Origin: Acidobacteriaceae bacterium
GTDB taxonomy: Bacteria; Acidobacteriota; Terriglobia; Terriglobales; Acidobacteriaceae
DNA length: 35,411 nt
Assembly: GCA_003138955.1 (NCBI GenBank)
Contig: PLHP01000371.1
Location: 1 to 35,411, forward strand
Direction: 5' to 3'
The first letter of the stretch is position 1, and every line of letters starts with the position of its first letter. This document shows, piece by piece, positions 1-9,600 of this stretch. Position numbers and translations under genes: made by a program. The notes under the pieces are model-generated. The model was not told where the DNA came from and ran no database searches. It saw nothing but the letters and a program-made list of their open reading frames with translations.

Positions 1-114
1 GAGATGCTTTTTTCCTTGACATCCTCTTTCATAGGATGAGCATATGGGACTCAGCGAAATATCCTACGCATCAGGCGGCGTAAAATCCCGGCGGCAAAAC
101 CTCTCTCGCGACAC

Positions 115-196
115 CTTTGAGAGCTGACCTTGGGCGACACGGATCGGGCCAGGTCGACCATCATCCGGCCGGTAGGTAGGGGGTCTATGCGTGGAC
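115..196 (-). pseudogene. Remnant of XRE-family antitoxin N-terminus (degenerate)
   Basis: Near-copy of 13771-13852 (gagctga[c/t]cttgggcgacac..gatc..catcatccgg...ctatgcgtggac). Minus strand encodes VAQGQLSKV..., matching VAQDQLSRVESGK in the better preserved copy. Confidence 0.6.
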
Positions 197-214
197 ATTG
201 AGTAATATATAGTA

Positions 215-1405
215 TTGGTTTATATTTCTCATATGCGCTATGTTGCTAGACAATTGGCCCCCGTGCTTCTGGCTGCATCTCGGCACTTCCCGGCAGTTGT
301 CGTGACGGGGCCGCGTCGTGCGGGGAAGACAACCCTTTTGCGCAAGTTATTTCCGAAGGCGCGCTACGTGCTGCTCGAAGACCCTGATATTCAAGCGCGA
401 GTGCGTAGTGATCCGCGCACTTTTCTTGAGGAACTGCTGCCTCCGGTTGTATTCGACGAGATTCAAAATGCCCCGGAATTGCTTGCCTACGTTCGTACGC
501 TTATCGACACCAAGCCGCGCCGCATGGGTCAGTGGCTGTTCACTGGGTCCCAGGAAGCTCCGCTCATGCGCGGCATCACGGAATCGATGGCCGGGCGCGC
601 CGCCATTCTCCAGCTCCTGCCTCTTAGCCTCACAGAAACCGCCAAAGTGGATCTGCTACACGGGGGCTTCCCCGAAGTGCTGGCGCGTCCTCAGGCTCGG
701 AGCCTTTGGTTCGCCTCCTACCTGCAAACGTATCTCGAGCGGGATGTGCGAGCGATTACAAATGTGCGTGATCTCGTGACCTTCCGTCGGTTTCTTTCTC
801 TGCTGGCCAGTCGCCATGGCCAAGTTCTCAACAAGACCGACCTTGCGGCACCCCTCGGGGTCTCGGTTCCAACGATTGGCGAGTGGCTTTCCATTCTGGA
901 AGTGACCGGTCAGGTCATTCTCGTTCCCCCATACTTCGAGAACTTCGGAAAAAGGCTCATCAAGTCGCCGAAAATCTACTGGGGGGACTCCGGGCTCGCC
1001 TGTTATCTGTTGGGCGTGACGTCCGCGGCTGAGCTTGAGCGTTCCCCCTTTCTGGGGGCCCTGTTCGAGGGCTTCGTCGCGGCGGAGATACTCAAGAACC
1101 AGGCCAATCGAGGACTGCAGAAGGAGCTGTACTACTTCCGCGATCAGCAGAGCCTGGAGGTAGACTTCCTCGTGCCACGACCCAACTCAAACCTGTGGTT
1201 GGTTGAAGCCAAAGCTGGGAAGACCGTCCGGCCCTCCATGGCCGCTCCGCTACTCTCATTGCGTCGAGCTTCGCCCAAACGGTCCGGGCGGTTGATCGTG
1301 GTCCACCGAAAGTCCCGCTTGCAATTGCCGACAGCCGCGATCGCTGGCGGGGTCGAAGCTCTTGATGTTGAACGATTCATCCAGGAGCTTGGTCGCTCCA
1401 GATAG
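215..1405 (+). CDS. ATP-binding protein, AAA_14/DUF4143 family
   Basis: Walker A GPRRAGKTTLLRKL, Walker B-like PPVVFDEIQNAPELL, TGSQEAPLM, C-terminal nuclease-like fold VDFLVPR..LWLVEAKAGKT. Start may be internal (MRYVARQL). Confidence 0.9.
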   Translation: MVYISHMRYVARQLAPVLLAASRHFPAVVVTGPRRAGKTTLLRKLFPKARYVLLEDPDIQARVRSDPRTFLEELLPPVVFDEIQNAPELLAYVRTLIDTKPRRMGQWLFTGSQEAPLMRGITESMAGRAAILQLLPLSLTETAKVDLLHGGFPEVLARPQARSLWFASYLQTYLERDVRAITNVRDLVTFRRFLSLLASRHGQVLNKTDLAAPLGVSVPTIGEWLSILEVTGQVILVPPYFENFGKRLIKSPKIYWGDSGLACYLLGVTSAAELERSPFLGALFEGFVAAEILKNQANRGLQKELYYFRDQQSLEVDFLVPRPNSNLWLVEAKAGKTVRPSMAAPLLSLRRASPKRSGRLIVVHRKSRLQLPTAAIAGGVEALDVERFIQELGRSR

Positions 1406-1558
1406 CAGGATTGCAGCGCCAGACTGATCGAGACGGTGTTCGGTGATTCAAAAGCGATGTCAACAGTGCGGCAATCAATGGACGCCGAAGCCCCGCGTTC
1501 AACAAATGCTGACGAGAAGAGATGTCCTCAACAAGAGGGAAATCAGAGCTAAGTGCCC

Positions 1559-1752
1559 CATCGCGAAGCCTTCGACGAGGAGACGCTACAATTCTGGCGC
1601 GTAACGACTGACAATCAACAAGAAGTAGCGGGTCGAATCGCAAGGTTTTCCCGCCGAATGCAACCGTGCGCTTCGACACCTGCCCGCGGAACCAAAAACA
1701 AATCGAAGCCCTAACCTAGGGCTGAGTGACCCTTTCGCTAGTTGCAAAACGA
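1559..1752 (+). pseudogene. Degenerate second copy of the C-terminal part of the hypothetical gene at 11576-11875
   Basis: ETLQFWRVTTDNQQEVAGRIARFSRRMQPCAS...KNKSKP* aligns in frame with ETLEFWRAMADYPQEVADRIAKFSRRMQRCAS...NNKSKP*. Homology continues about 35 bp past the stop. Confidence 0.7.
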
Positions 1753-1769
1753 ATCCTCGATCCACAGGT

Positions 1770-2192
1770 TCAAGGACCATTCCAGGGGTCAACGACATTA
1801 AGACCACAGTCCTCGAAGTCTGCAACCTTGCGCGTCGCGAGCTTGGCCCCCCGCACTTGGGCAATGGCCGCTATCTGCGCATCCGCGTGGCTGATAGGTC
1901 TGCCGAGGGCACGGCGGTGAGCGGCAATCTTAGAAAAAACTCGCGCTGCGTCACTCTCGAACCCGAAGATGCGGCCCGCCAGATCCTCGGCAAACATCGC
2001 TTCCGCCGCGGCCAGCAGTCCCTCGCGACGTTTGCCCTTGGTGAGCACTTCAATGCCATAAAAGATTTCTGCCTCGGTGATTGACGTCGTAAAGAGTTCT
2101 GCTGCTGGGTGCTTCGCAACCCATGTCACAACCCGAGGAGAGGGCTTGGGCCTCATGAGCTCGGACAGCACGTTTGTGTCGAGGATGATCAT
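1770..2192 (-). CDS. Type II toxin, PIN-domain ribonuclease (FitB/VapC-like)
   Basis: MIILDTNVLSELMRPKPSP..., ITEAEIFYGIEVL, ISHADAQIAAIAQVRGAKLATRKVADFEDCGLNVVDPW; overlaps the upstream RHH gene by 4 bp. Confidence 0.93.
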   Translation of the reverse strand: MIILDTNVLSELMRPKPSPRVVTWVAKHPAAELFTTSITEAEIFYGIEVLTKGKRREGLLAAAEAMFAEDLAGRIFGFESDAARVFSKIAAHRRALGRPISHADAQIAAIAQVRGAKLATRKVADFEDCGLNVVDPWNGP

Positions 2193-2437
2193 TCGTCAAA
2201 TCCCGGGGCCTGGCGCATAGCATCGCGTCGCGGCAACTCCAATTCGAGCCCGCCAAACGCCAAGAATCGTTTTTGAATGGCCTCCGCCAAGTTTCCTTTT
2301 GCCGGTGAGGAAGCGGTTAGAGCTGAGCGCAAGATCTCCCTGGCCTCCTCCTCCATCGAACGTCCGTGATGGGCAGCACGGACCCTCAACCGGGTCTTGG
2401 TTTTCTCGTCGAGTTGTCGAATCGTTAAAGTCGCCAT
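2189..2437 (-). CDS. FitA-like ribbon-helix-helix antitoxin
   Basis: MATLTIRQLDEKTKTRLRVRAAHHGRSMEEEAREILRSAL; start set to the internal ATG at 2437. Confidence 0.9.
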   Translation of the reverse strand: MATLTIRQLDEKTKTRLRVRAAHHGRSMEEEAREILRSALTASSPAKGNLAEAIQKRFLAFGGLELELPRRDAMRQAPGFDE

Positions 2438-2440
2438 GCT

Positions 2441-2609
2441 GTCAATGCTATCACTGCTAGCCAAGCGGTTTTCGCTCGGATCATCAATGTGAGCCCGAAT
2501 GCGGTAGAAAGCTGGGAACAGGGAGTACGCCGCCCGCGGGAAGCGACCTTGAAGCTACTAACGATCGCACATAAGCACCCGGAGATTCTCTTGTTAGGCG
2601 AGTAAGAGA
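2441..2609 (+). pseudogene. Truncated XRE/HigA-like antitoxin C-terminus
   Basis: Plus-strand frame QAVFARIINVSPNAVESWEQGVRRPREATLKLLTIAHKHPEILLLGE*; N-terminal part absent. Confidence 0.7.
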
Positions 2610-2611
2610 CG

Positions 2612-2795
2612 ACCCGGAGGTCCCGCTCAACTCGATCTCACGCTACTACAGGTTCTTGCCGGGCGAACAGCAGCAAGCGTTGCTCGAAAACCTGCTTGAG
2701 AAGGCGTCCTGAGAATGATTCGCCCAAGAGCTGCCCGACCGGGAGTTCCTCAGCCATTCGGGACCCGATTCAGAGGGAAACTTGATCACTAGCAA
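2612..2795 (+). pseudogene. Decayed copy of the hypothetical/HNH endonuclease unit found at 17141-17465
   Basis: NSISRYYRFLPGEQQQALLENLLEKAS* then agaatgatt..., with the HNH core deleted (jumps from gccc to gggagttcctcagccattcggga). Confidence 0.7.
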
Positions 2796-3081
2796 TCCAA
2801 GTTGTCACCAGATTCGCTGCAGAAAATCGCTTGCCACTTTCACGTGTATCTCTTGTCGCGGGGTTCTTATCACCTGTTCACGCGAAAACCGACAAACAAC
2901 TTATTGTTTCGGATCGCGACGAGCGGCAAGACCGTTCCGGTTGTCAACTGGTAAAGCAAACGCGAAAGTCTGACCGAGGCTGATTGAGCGTATGTCGGCC
3001 TAGGGCATGACGGCCTGCACCGCAGTGGGCTCCCGTTTTACGCCGATTGGGCTTTAAGCGTAACGCGCTTTTGATGTCCTC

Positions 3082-5034
3082 TTACTGCTTCCAAAATACC
3101 TGGAAGATCCCGAACCGCATCGTGTGTGGAAACCTGCGAGCCACTTCGGCCCTCACCTCCGGCATCATCACCGCCCCCGGAAAATACGGCGCGTCATTGA
3201 GGACCACGAGGTTCAAATCGTCAGACTGTATCGCCTTCAGAATCTCTTCCGGCGGCTCACCCCCATCGTCGTGCGCAACATTCGTCAGCCCGGAAAGAAA
3301 GTACAACTCCGGACAATCATTTCCTGCAAACATCAATCCGTTCGGACTGTGCTCCCGCAAAAAACGAGACAAGTCATCGAAGAACGCGGCTCCGTCGATC
3401 TTCAGCCCGCCTGCCCGTGGCCCCTGCATCGTGTCCATGTGGCCGACTACGTACGTGATTTCATAGATGTAGCGCGGAACAAGGCTGACTACCCCAAATA
3501 CCAGATAAAACCCCACCGCCGACGCCTGCGCGTATGTCCCGCTTTGCGTCTTGCCCGTGGACACAATCGCCAGCAGCGCCAGCAGCGTCAGCGGCGCCGC
3601 ATAACTCAAGTAGATCGGAGCTGCAAACGGAAACTGCACCAGGCTGCACGTCGCCGCCAGCGAGATCAGTAGCACCACTCGCTGCCGTTCGACTTTCATC
3701 CGCTCGCCCGGCTTCCTCTTGACCCACACCACCACCGCCCCCAGCAGCGCCGCAATCGGCGTCAGCGTCGCCACCGACCACCAGATCCCCGAAACAGTCG
3801 CGAACGACTGCGTAGCCCTCACCGCAAGTACCACCGCTCCCAAGCCGAGGGTTGCCCCGACAGCTTTCCCCTGAAACTTATCCCAATACATTGCCGCCGC
3901 CAGAACTCCCACCAGCGGCAGTACAAACACAATTTTCTCGATTCCGACCGGACGGATCACTCCCAAGTCGACCGATCGCGAGACCGCACTCGAAGTCACA
4001 CCAAACAGGAACTTCCACACCTCTCCCGACGTCGCATACGGTATCAGGAAAACAATCACCGGGCTCACCAACCCGCAGAGAAACGGAATCACCGCCCGAA
4101 ACATCGTCCTGAATCGCTCCCCGGTTCCCGCCCGCACACTCCGTTCTCCCAGCAGGATCAGTCCTACCACGACCGCTGATGGCAGCACGAACTGGTACAA
4201 CTCTGCCATTCCCAACCGCGTGCGCAGCAGGTTGACCAGGGTTGCCAGGAACAGCAGCAGCGTACCCACACTGAATACGCGGTATGGCCAGCTATTCTTC
4301 GGACTCTCCGCCTCCGGACTGTCGTCCTGACTCTCGCTCTGTTCCAGAAAGGCAAGAAACAGCAGCACTCCGGCAATGTAGTACGCCCCGATGACCTTGA
4401 TCAGGATCGACACTCCGCCGCACATTCCCGCCACGAACAGCCATCGCCGCGTCCGTACTTCCAGGTAGCGCAGCAGCGCTGCCGCCCCAAACGTCGCAAA
4501 GAACAGGTTGTACCAGGAAGGCATTGCCGCCGGATAATTCGGATAACTCCACGCCACCGCCAGCAGCGTGATGGCTCCCGCCCCAATCGCAGAAGTAAAG
4601 CGCAGCGCAACATAGTAAACCGCCGGAAGCCACGCCAGGAAAAACAGAAACACACAGATGCGCAGCGACATCAGATTCACGCCGAACGCGCGAAACGCCA
4701 GCGCATGAATAAAACTCAGACCGCCGGTGTAGATCTCCCCAAAATCGCGATGCGGAAGTTGTCCGTGCAGCACTCGCAGGGCACTTTGACTCAATGTCCC
4801 GTCGTCGGCCGGGACCCAACCCCTGCCGATGTGGACGCCAACATAAAGTCCCGCGACCGCAAGAACGGCGCCCAGTACCATCAAACGAACTACCCAACCC
4901 TGGGCAGCGGTCACTAGCGCCAGTTCGCTCTTGCTGGCCGCCTCCACTGACTCCGGACCCTGTTCCCAAATCCTTATCACCTCGACGCTCAACGCCGAAT
5001 CGATTAGCGTCCCTGACTTCACTGGAGTCTCCAT
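3082..5034 (-). CDS. Polytopic membrane protein, dolichyl-phosphate-mannose/PMT-like glycosyltransferase family
   Basis: Many hydrophobic helices; N-terminal GTLSQSALRVLHGQLPHRDFGEIYTGGLSFIHALAFRAFG typical of GT39/GT83-like loops. Start at METPVKSG (5034), because the longer ORF overlaps the upstream gene. Confidence 0.75.
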   Translation of the reverse strand: METPVKSGTLIDSALSVEVIRIWEQGPESVEAASKSELALVTAAQGWVVRLMVLGAVLAVAGLYVGVHIGRGWVPADDGTLSQSALRVLHGQLPHRDFGEIYTGGLSFIHALAFRAFGVNLMSLRICVFLFFLAWLPAVYYVALRFTSAIGAGAITLLAVAWSYPNYPAAMPSWYNLFFATFGAAALLRYLEVRTRRWLFVAGMCGGVSILIKVIGAYYIAGVLLFLAFLEQSESQDDSPEAESPKNSWPYRVFSVGTLLLFLATLVNLLRTRLGMAELYQFVLPSAVVVGLILLGERSVRAGTGERFRTMFRAVIPFLCGLVSPVIVFLIPYATSGEVWKFLFGVTSSAVSRSVDLGVIRPVGIEKIVFVLPLVGVLAAAMYWDKFQGKAVGATLGLGAVVLAVRATQSFATVSGIWWSVATLTPIAALLGAVVVWVKRKPGERMKVERQRVVLLISLAATCSLVQFPFAAPIYLSYAAPLTLLALLAIVSTGKTQSGTYAQASAVGFYLVFGVVSLVPRYIYEITYVVGHMDTMQGPRAGGLKIDGAAFFDDLSRFLREHSPNGLMFAGNDCPELYFLSGLTNVAHDDGGEPPEEILKAIQSDDLNLVVLNDAPYFPGAVMMPEVRAEVARRFPHTMRFGIFQVFWKQ

Positions 5035-5042
5035 TTCCTTTT

Positions 5043-7022
5043 TCACTTCGCCTCCAGCGCCGTCAGCCGTAGCTGCGCTTCCTTGCTGTCCTGGTTCAGT
5101 TGCAACGCCTGCCGATACTCCGCCCGCGCCGCGGACACATTCCCGCTCTCTTCGAACGACACTGCCAGCCAATAGTGGTAGTCCCAAACCTTCGGATCCA
5201 TGGCTGCCGCCTGCAGCAGGTAAGGTTGTGCCTTTGCGTTCCGTCCACCCTGCAGAAGTGCGCGTCCCAGAAAATGTTTCGGAGCCGCTTGTTCCGGCAC
5301 CAACTGTACCGCGTGCGACAGCAAACGCTCTGCGTCCGTGTACTGGCCGTCCATCAAGTGGATATTGCCGCAGTTGTAGAGCGCCGAATAAAGATTTGGT
5401 TCCTTCTCCAGAATCTCCGAGCAGAGCGCAAGCGCCCGATCGTAGTCGCCCATTTGTCCATACAGCCCGGCGACTCCGGCCATCCCCACTTCCGACTTGG
5501 CGTAATCCGGATTCACCCGCTCGAGCCAAACCCGACCTTCCTCGAATCGGCCCGCATGGATGTATGCTTCCGCCAGCGCCAGCGGTCCATAGCCATACTC
5601 CGGATGGTCCTTCACCACCGACTGCGCCAGTTCAATCGCGCGATCGTGCGCGCCCCGCTGGCTGTACTCTTTCGCCAGTCCCGCCACCGCATACGGATTC
5701 CCCGGATACAAAGATTGCCCGCGCACCAGCAGTAACAGATCGCTTCCCCAGTACACCTGTTGCGCAAGCGATGCGCACACATAACCACCGCACAGCACGA
5801 CTATCGCGCACCCCTGCACGGCCTGAGCATTCCATCGCTTGATGGAGGGCAGTCGCCGCAGCCCGATTGCCGCCAGAATCGCAAATCCGATCGACGGTAA
5901 ATACATATAACGATCGCGCACAAAGTCGCCGTTGCCAAAGTTTCGCAAGTACAGCGCGGGCGCCAGCCCAACCAGCAGCCACAAGCCCGCAAACGCGACA
6001 ATAGAATTCCCTTCGCGCCGATTCCAATACCACAACCCAACCAGCGCCGCTCCCAGCACCAACACCGGCGCCACCACTTGGCTGAGGATTGCGCTCGTTA
6101 CATAGGGTGTGTAATAGAGCCCCGTGATGCCCACCGGAACCAGCAACTGCCGCAGATAAATCGACAGCACCAGTGGCAAAGTCCGCGCCACGTCCAGCAT
6201 CCCGTGACTCGGATCAAACTGCCCAGTGGCGTGCAGCAGTGCGTGCTTTCGCAGCAGCGCGTAAGCCAGCGTCACCACCACGTACGGAGCCGCCGCCATC
6301 GCCGCCCCAAGAACTCTCCGCCCCGGCGATGCCCTGGTTTCCGCTGGATGGAGCCACGCGTAGATCCCCACCAGCGCCGAAAACACTACCGCCATTTCCT
6401 TCGTCAGGAGCGCGCACGCGAGCAGCGCCAGCGACGCAATCCACCACGCCGTTCTCTTCCTTTGCCCGGGATTGCGCTCCGTATCACGCCCGTTTAGAAA
6501 CGCCGCAAACGCCAGCGCGGCAAACATTGTTACCATCGTGTCCGAAGCTGCGGAAATCCATGTGACTGGCTCAATGTGAATCGGATGCAGCGCAAAAATC
6601 AGCGCCGCCAGCGCCGCCGTCCAGTATTCCAATCCCAGCCGTCGCGCCAGCCAAAACACTGCTGCCACCGCGCCCACGTGCAATAGAACCGCTCCCAGGT
6701 GCCATCCCCACGGCCGCAATCCGAACAATGTGTAATTCAGCATCGACCACGCCACGAACATCGGCCGGTAATACACCTGGTGTCGCGCCACGTGGTACCA
6801 CAGGTCACTTCCGAACGCCCGCGGCAGATTGCTCCATGTCCGGATGATCGGACTGTTCACAATCTGCGGCCAGTCATCCCAGACAAAATCGAAGGACAGC
6901 GAGCCGCTGTAAACCACAAAAGTGACCAGCCCAAGCAAAGGCAGCAGGACGCTCGGCCACCGCAGATACTTGGCCAGCAATTCCGATGCGCCAGGTTCCG
7001 GATGCCCTTGTGTCTCGTCCAT
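5043..7022 (-). CDS. Multi-pass membrane protein with C-terminal TPR repeats (TMTC/PMT-like)
   Basis: SFDFVWDDWPQIVNSPIIRTWSNLPRAF, ALHPIHIEPVTWISAASDTM, then TPR units (YAVAGLAKEYSQRGAHDRAIELAQSVVKDHPEYG...). Confidence 0.85.
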   Translation of the reverse strand: MDETQGHPEPGASELLAKYLRWPSVLLPLLGLVTFVVYSGSLSFDFVWDDWPQIVNSPIIRTWSNLPRAFGSDLWYHVARHQVYYRPMFVAWSMLNYTLFGLRPWGWHLGAVLLHVGAVAAVFWLARRLGLEYWTAALAALIFALHPIHIEPVTWISAASDTMVTMFAALAFAAFLNGRDTERNPGQRKRTAWWIASLALLACALLTKEMAVVFSALVGIYAWLHPAETRASPGRRVLGAAMAAAPYVVVTLAYALLRKHALLHATGQFDPSHGMLDVARTLPLVLSIYLRQLLVPVGITGLYYTPYVTSAILSQVVAPVLVLGAALVGLWYWNRREGNSIVAFAGLWLLVGLAPALYLRNFGNGDFVRDRYMYLPSIGFAILAAIGLRRLPSIKRWNAQAVQGCAIVVLCGGYVCASLAQQVYWGSDLLLLVRGQSLYPGNPYAVAGLAKEYSQRGAHDRAIELAQSVVKDHPEYGYGPLALAEAYIHAGRFEEGRVWLERVNPDYAKSEVGMAGVAGLYGQMGDYDRALALCSEILEKEPNLYSALYNCGNIHLMDGQYTDAERLLSHAVQLVPEQAAPKHFLGRALLQGGRNAKAQPYLLQAAAMDPKVWDYHYWLAVSFEESGNVSAARAEYRQALQLNQDSKEAQLRLTALEAK

Positions 7023-7389
7023 GGGGATAGTGTCCAGAGTCGATCGCTCCGCTCCAGATCAGCTCATAGTAACGTTCCGTCCCACGCGGCGCATGTTACC
7101 CAGGTTACCTGCGTTAAGGACAACGTCGTGTTCTTTGACGGGAAACCCGGCAACTGGACTCCGCGGACCAAGAGTTGTGGATTTACAGTGTGTTGCAGAA
7201 GATTCTAGAAAGGCCCGCGAGTGAAGGTCCGTATACGTGTTTTTCCCGCGAGAGCGTCACCATTCCCGGGGTACGTCGGTCGAGCGGTTGAGCCATTGCA
7301 TAAATGGAGACGAGGCATATCGTTTGCGAGACATTGGCCGGAGTAATGAATCCCAATCAGTGGGCTACGCACCACGCGAAAGAAGGCCC

Positions 7390-7869
7390 TTACAACCGCG
7401 TGAGGTTTTGACGAACCGTTTCCTCAGCGCCTAGTTTATAGAACATAACTCTTCCCGAGGGATCAAGTTGCTGCAACAAGTCAAAGTCGCGAACGTTGCG
7501 AGACAATACCGCACATCCATATTTTCGAGCGGAAGCGAATAGCAGTGCGTCGTTCAAGACACGCCGCCGCTGTTCTCTTCCGTATCCCTGGGTCCGGGCC
7601 AGCGTGCCGGACAGCACTCCGGCTTCCCGCCAGATCTCGCGATCGGGTGTGATCGTCCGATAGCTGGGCCGGTGGTCGATGACCGCGGCAACTTGCTCGA
7701 TGATCTCGGGCGTTTGGGAGTGAGCGGGATCGAGCAGGCCGCAGGTCGCCGCCAGTTCCGCTTCTTTGACTGGGGAATGCCATGCCTCGGTCGCCTGTGG
7801 CATCGCTTCGCCCCGTTGGGGAAAACGGCCTTGAAGAACATCAATGTAGACCGTGGTATCGTAGAGCAG
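7390..7869 (-). pseudogene. PIN-domain toxin (VapC-like) with no canonical start codon after an in-frame TGA
   Basis: KLLYDTTVYIDVLQGRFPQRGEAMPQAT...AVLSRNVRDFDLLQQLDPSGRVMFY; in-frame TGA at 7879-7881, no ATG/GTG/TTG before the conserved N-terminus. Confidence 0.65.
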
Positions 7870-7981
7870 CTTGGCGGGTCAATGGCTGGTCGTTCCAATG
7901 AACTCAAGCTCTGATTCGGCCCGCGGTGTGAGCTGCGCTCGATGTTTGTCGGGTTTGAGCCGCCTGAGAGTGCCTTGAAAT

Positions 7982-8235
7982 TCAGAACTCAAGCTCAGCC
8001 TCGCTACCAACGGTGCCGCGTCGCGAAAGCAGCCAGTCCGCGTAGTCGTCGGCAACCGCAATGTTGGCCAGCGCCACCTCGATCAAGTCCGTATCAGAAT
8101 CAATGCCTGTGCGTTTTTTGCCCTGGTCACGAGGGCTTCCGGCATTCTTCCCCGAACCACCTGGGTGCGTTCGCCGCGCAGCAGTCCTTCTTTCTCGGCA
8201 ATGACCATCACGTCGCGCAACTTGCTGGAGCGCAT
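7982..8235 (-). pseudogene. Frameshifted VapB-like antitoxin (or -1 frameshift gene)
   Basis: MRSSKLRDVMVIAEKEGLLRGERTQVVRGRMPEALVTRAK (frame of 8083..8304) continues in the -1 frame as RTGIDSDTDLIEVALANIAVADDYADWLLSRRGTVGSEAELEF* (frame of 7982..8356). Confidence 0.7.
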
Positions 8236-8545
8236 GGGACTCTCCTCCCCCAAGCCTGCAAGTTTCCTTCTTCGTGAGGATCTGGATGGGGCGCCGCGCT
8301 TCATGAATTACCCTCCCGGAAAATAGGAGCATTTCTCTGTAGCACAATCTCAGCATTATTGTAGTACAGCTTCAAAGGGTGGGCATCCTCCGGCATTTGG
8401 TCGGCCTTGTGCACCCAGGTTGCACAATCGAAATGCTGCCTGTCCTCGTTACCACTTAGCCCGCGCTCAGAAACCGGGCGGGGGCGGCTGAGGCCCGCGC
8501 CCCCTCCCGATCCTGCATGGCTACCCGACGGCACCGCCGAACGCT

Positions 8546-8578
8546 CCTCATATAGACTCACGCTTCCCCGAAGGCTAG
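8546..8578 (+). repeat. Approx. 33-bp repeat, copy 1
   Basis: cctcatatagactcacgcttccccgaaggctag, near-identical to 10043-10074. Confidence 0.65.
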
Positions 8579-8679
8579 GCCGTCGGGTTCAGGAGGGTCC
8601 TCCGCTCCCGCCGAGAGTTTTTCCAGCGTTGCGAGCGCCGCTCCAGAGTTGTTGTCCCGGCTGCTTTGCCAACAAGTTG

Positions 8680-9600
8680 CTACGCTGCCTTCTCATCACT
8701 GTTGCAGGCTGAGCTGCCAACTAAATCTTGGCGGAGGCGCTCCATTTGTGCCGATGCTTCTCTTATCTGCTCAGCATATTCGTGGCCTTGTCGTGGTAGA
8801 AAGCCCCCGTAGTTCTGAAGCAGGAGGCTGGCGTTTGTCTCGATGGAAGAGGTGTTGGAGCGGGCTTGGTTGGAAAGGGCGGACGTCAGTTTTTCCAGCT
8901 GCAAATCGCGCACTTCTAGCTCTCGTCTGCTCGCGGCAGCTTCCTGTTCAAGCACTTGCCCCTGATAGCGGATGAGTCCAAAAAGACAGGCTGTCAGCGC
9001 GAGCAGGCATGAATTGGCCACAATGGTTTCTTTCAACGCCTGGCTTAGGCTAGCATTCCTCTCGCTGTCGAATCTCGCGAAACTGCTGGCCTCCGCCGTG
9101 GAAAGCGAAGACAAAAGCCCGCGAGCTCTATCCATGTACTCCATACCTTCGTTTGATTTCACCAGCATGAATGCGCGGTGGCGATACCCCTGTTGGCGCA
9201 AACTAATAGAGCGGTCCATTTCAGCTTGCTTTGAGTTAGCCAAAGACTCCAGTTGCGATTCCAGGGATCGTTCGTGCTCCGCCCGATTGGCTAGCCCTAC
9301 ACGAAGGCCGGCAAAATCGGTTCCGATCCTGTTCTTCGCGTCGGTGTAGGGCTGCAAGTAGGAAGGGTCCCCGGTTAGCAGGTATCCGCGCTGACCTGTT
9401 TCCATATCGGTCAGGTCCTTCAGAACACCGGAGATGTGCGCCTGGATCAGGGAGCTTTCGAGTGCCAGCCCCGCAAGCTTCTGCATCTGTTTCAAGTGGT
9501 TCACAGCAAGATACGCATTCCATGCCATGAAAGCGAGTAGTGCGGGGGCTCCTATTTGGAGCGCAGCTTTTCGAATCATCTTGATTATGCCGTCCTTCAC
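8680..9600 (-). CDS. CHASE3-domain membrane protein with degenerate HisKA/DHp segment and no HATPase domain
   Basis: TM helix, CHASE3-like DMETGQRGYLLTGDPSYLQPYTDAKNRI, second TM, C-terminal SALSNQARSNTSSIETNASLLLQNYGGFL...AEQIREASAQMERLRQDLV resembling DHp helices. Confidence 0.8.
   Translation of the reverse strand: MKDGIIKMIRKAALQIGAPALLAFMAWNAYLAVNHLKQMQKLAGLALESSLIQAHISGVLKDLTDMETGQRGYLLTGDPSYLQPYTDAKNRIGTDFAGLRVGLANRAEHERSLESQLESLANSKQAEMDRSISLRQQGYRHRAFMLVKSNEGMEYMDRARGLLSSLSTAEASSFARFDSERNASLSQALKETIVANSCLLALTACLFGLIRYQGQVLEQEAAASRRELEVRDLQLEKLTSALSNQARSNTSSIETNASLLLQNYGGFLPRQGHEYAEQIREASAQMERLRQDLVGSSACNSDEKAA

Noticed and set aside
5035-5529. N-terminal extension of the 815-aa ORF 3082..5529
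   Set aside because: It overlaps the TPR membrane protein gene in another frame, is Gly/Arg-rich low-complexity sequence, and a good ATG lies at 5034 right after the upstream stop.
4931-5842. 303-aa plus-strand ORF, Pro/Arg/Ser-rich
   Set aside because: Antisense to two confident membrane protein genes; composition typical of GC-rich shadow frames.
7230-7434. Possible transposase remnant before the PIN gene
   Set aside because: No convincing match to a transposase motif in any frame.
8301-8561. 86-aa minus-strand ORF
   Set aside because: No recognisable motif; overlaps a repeat-containing intergenic region.
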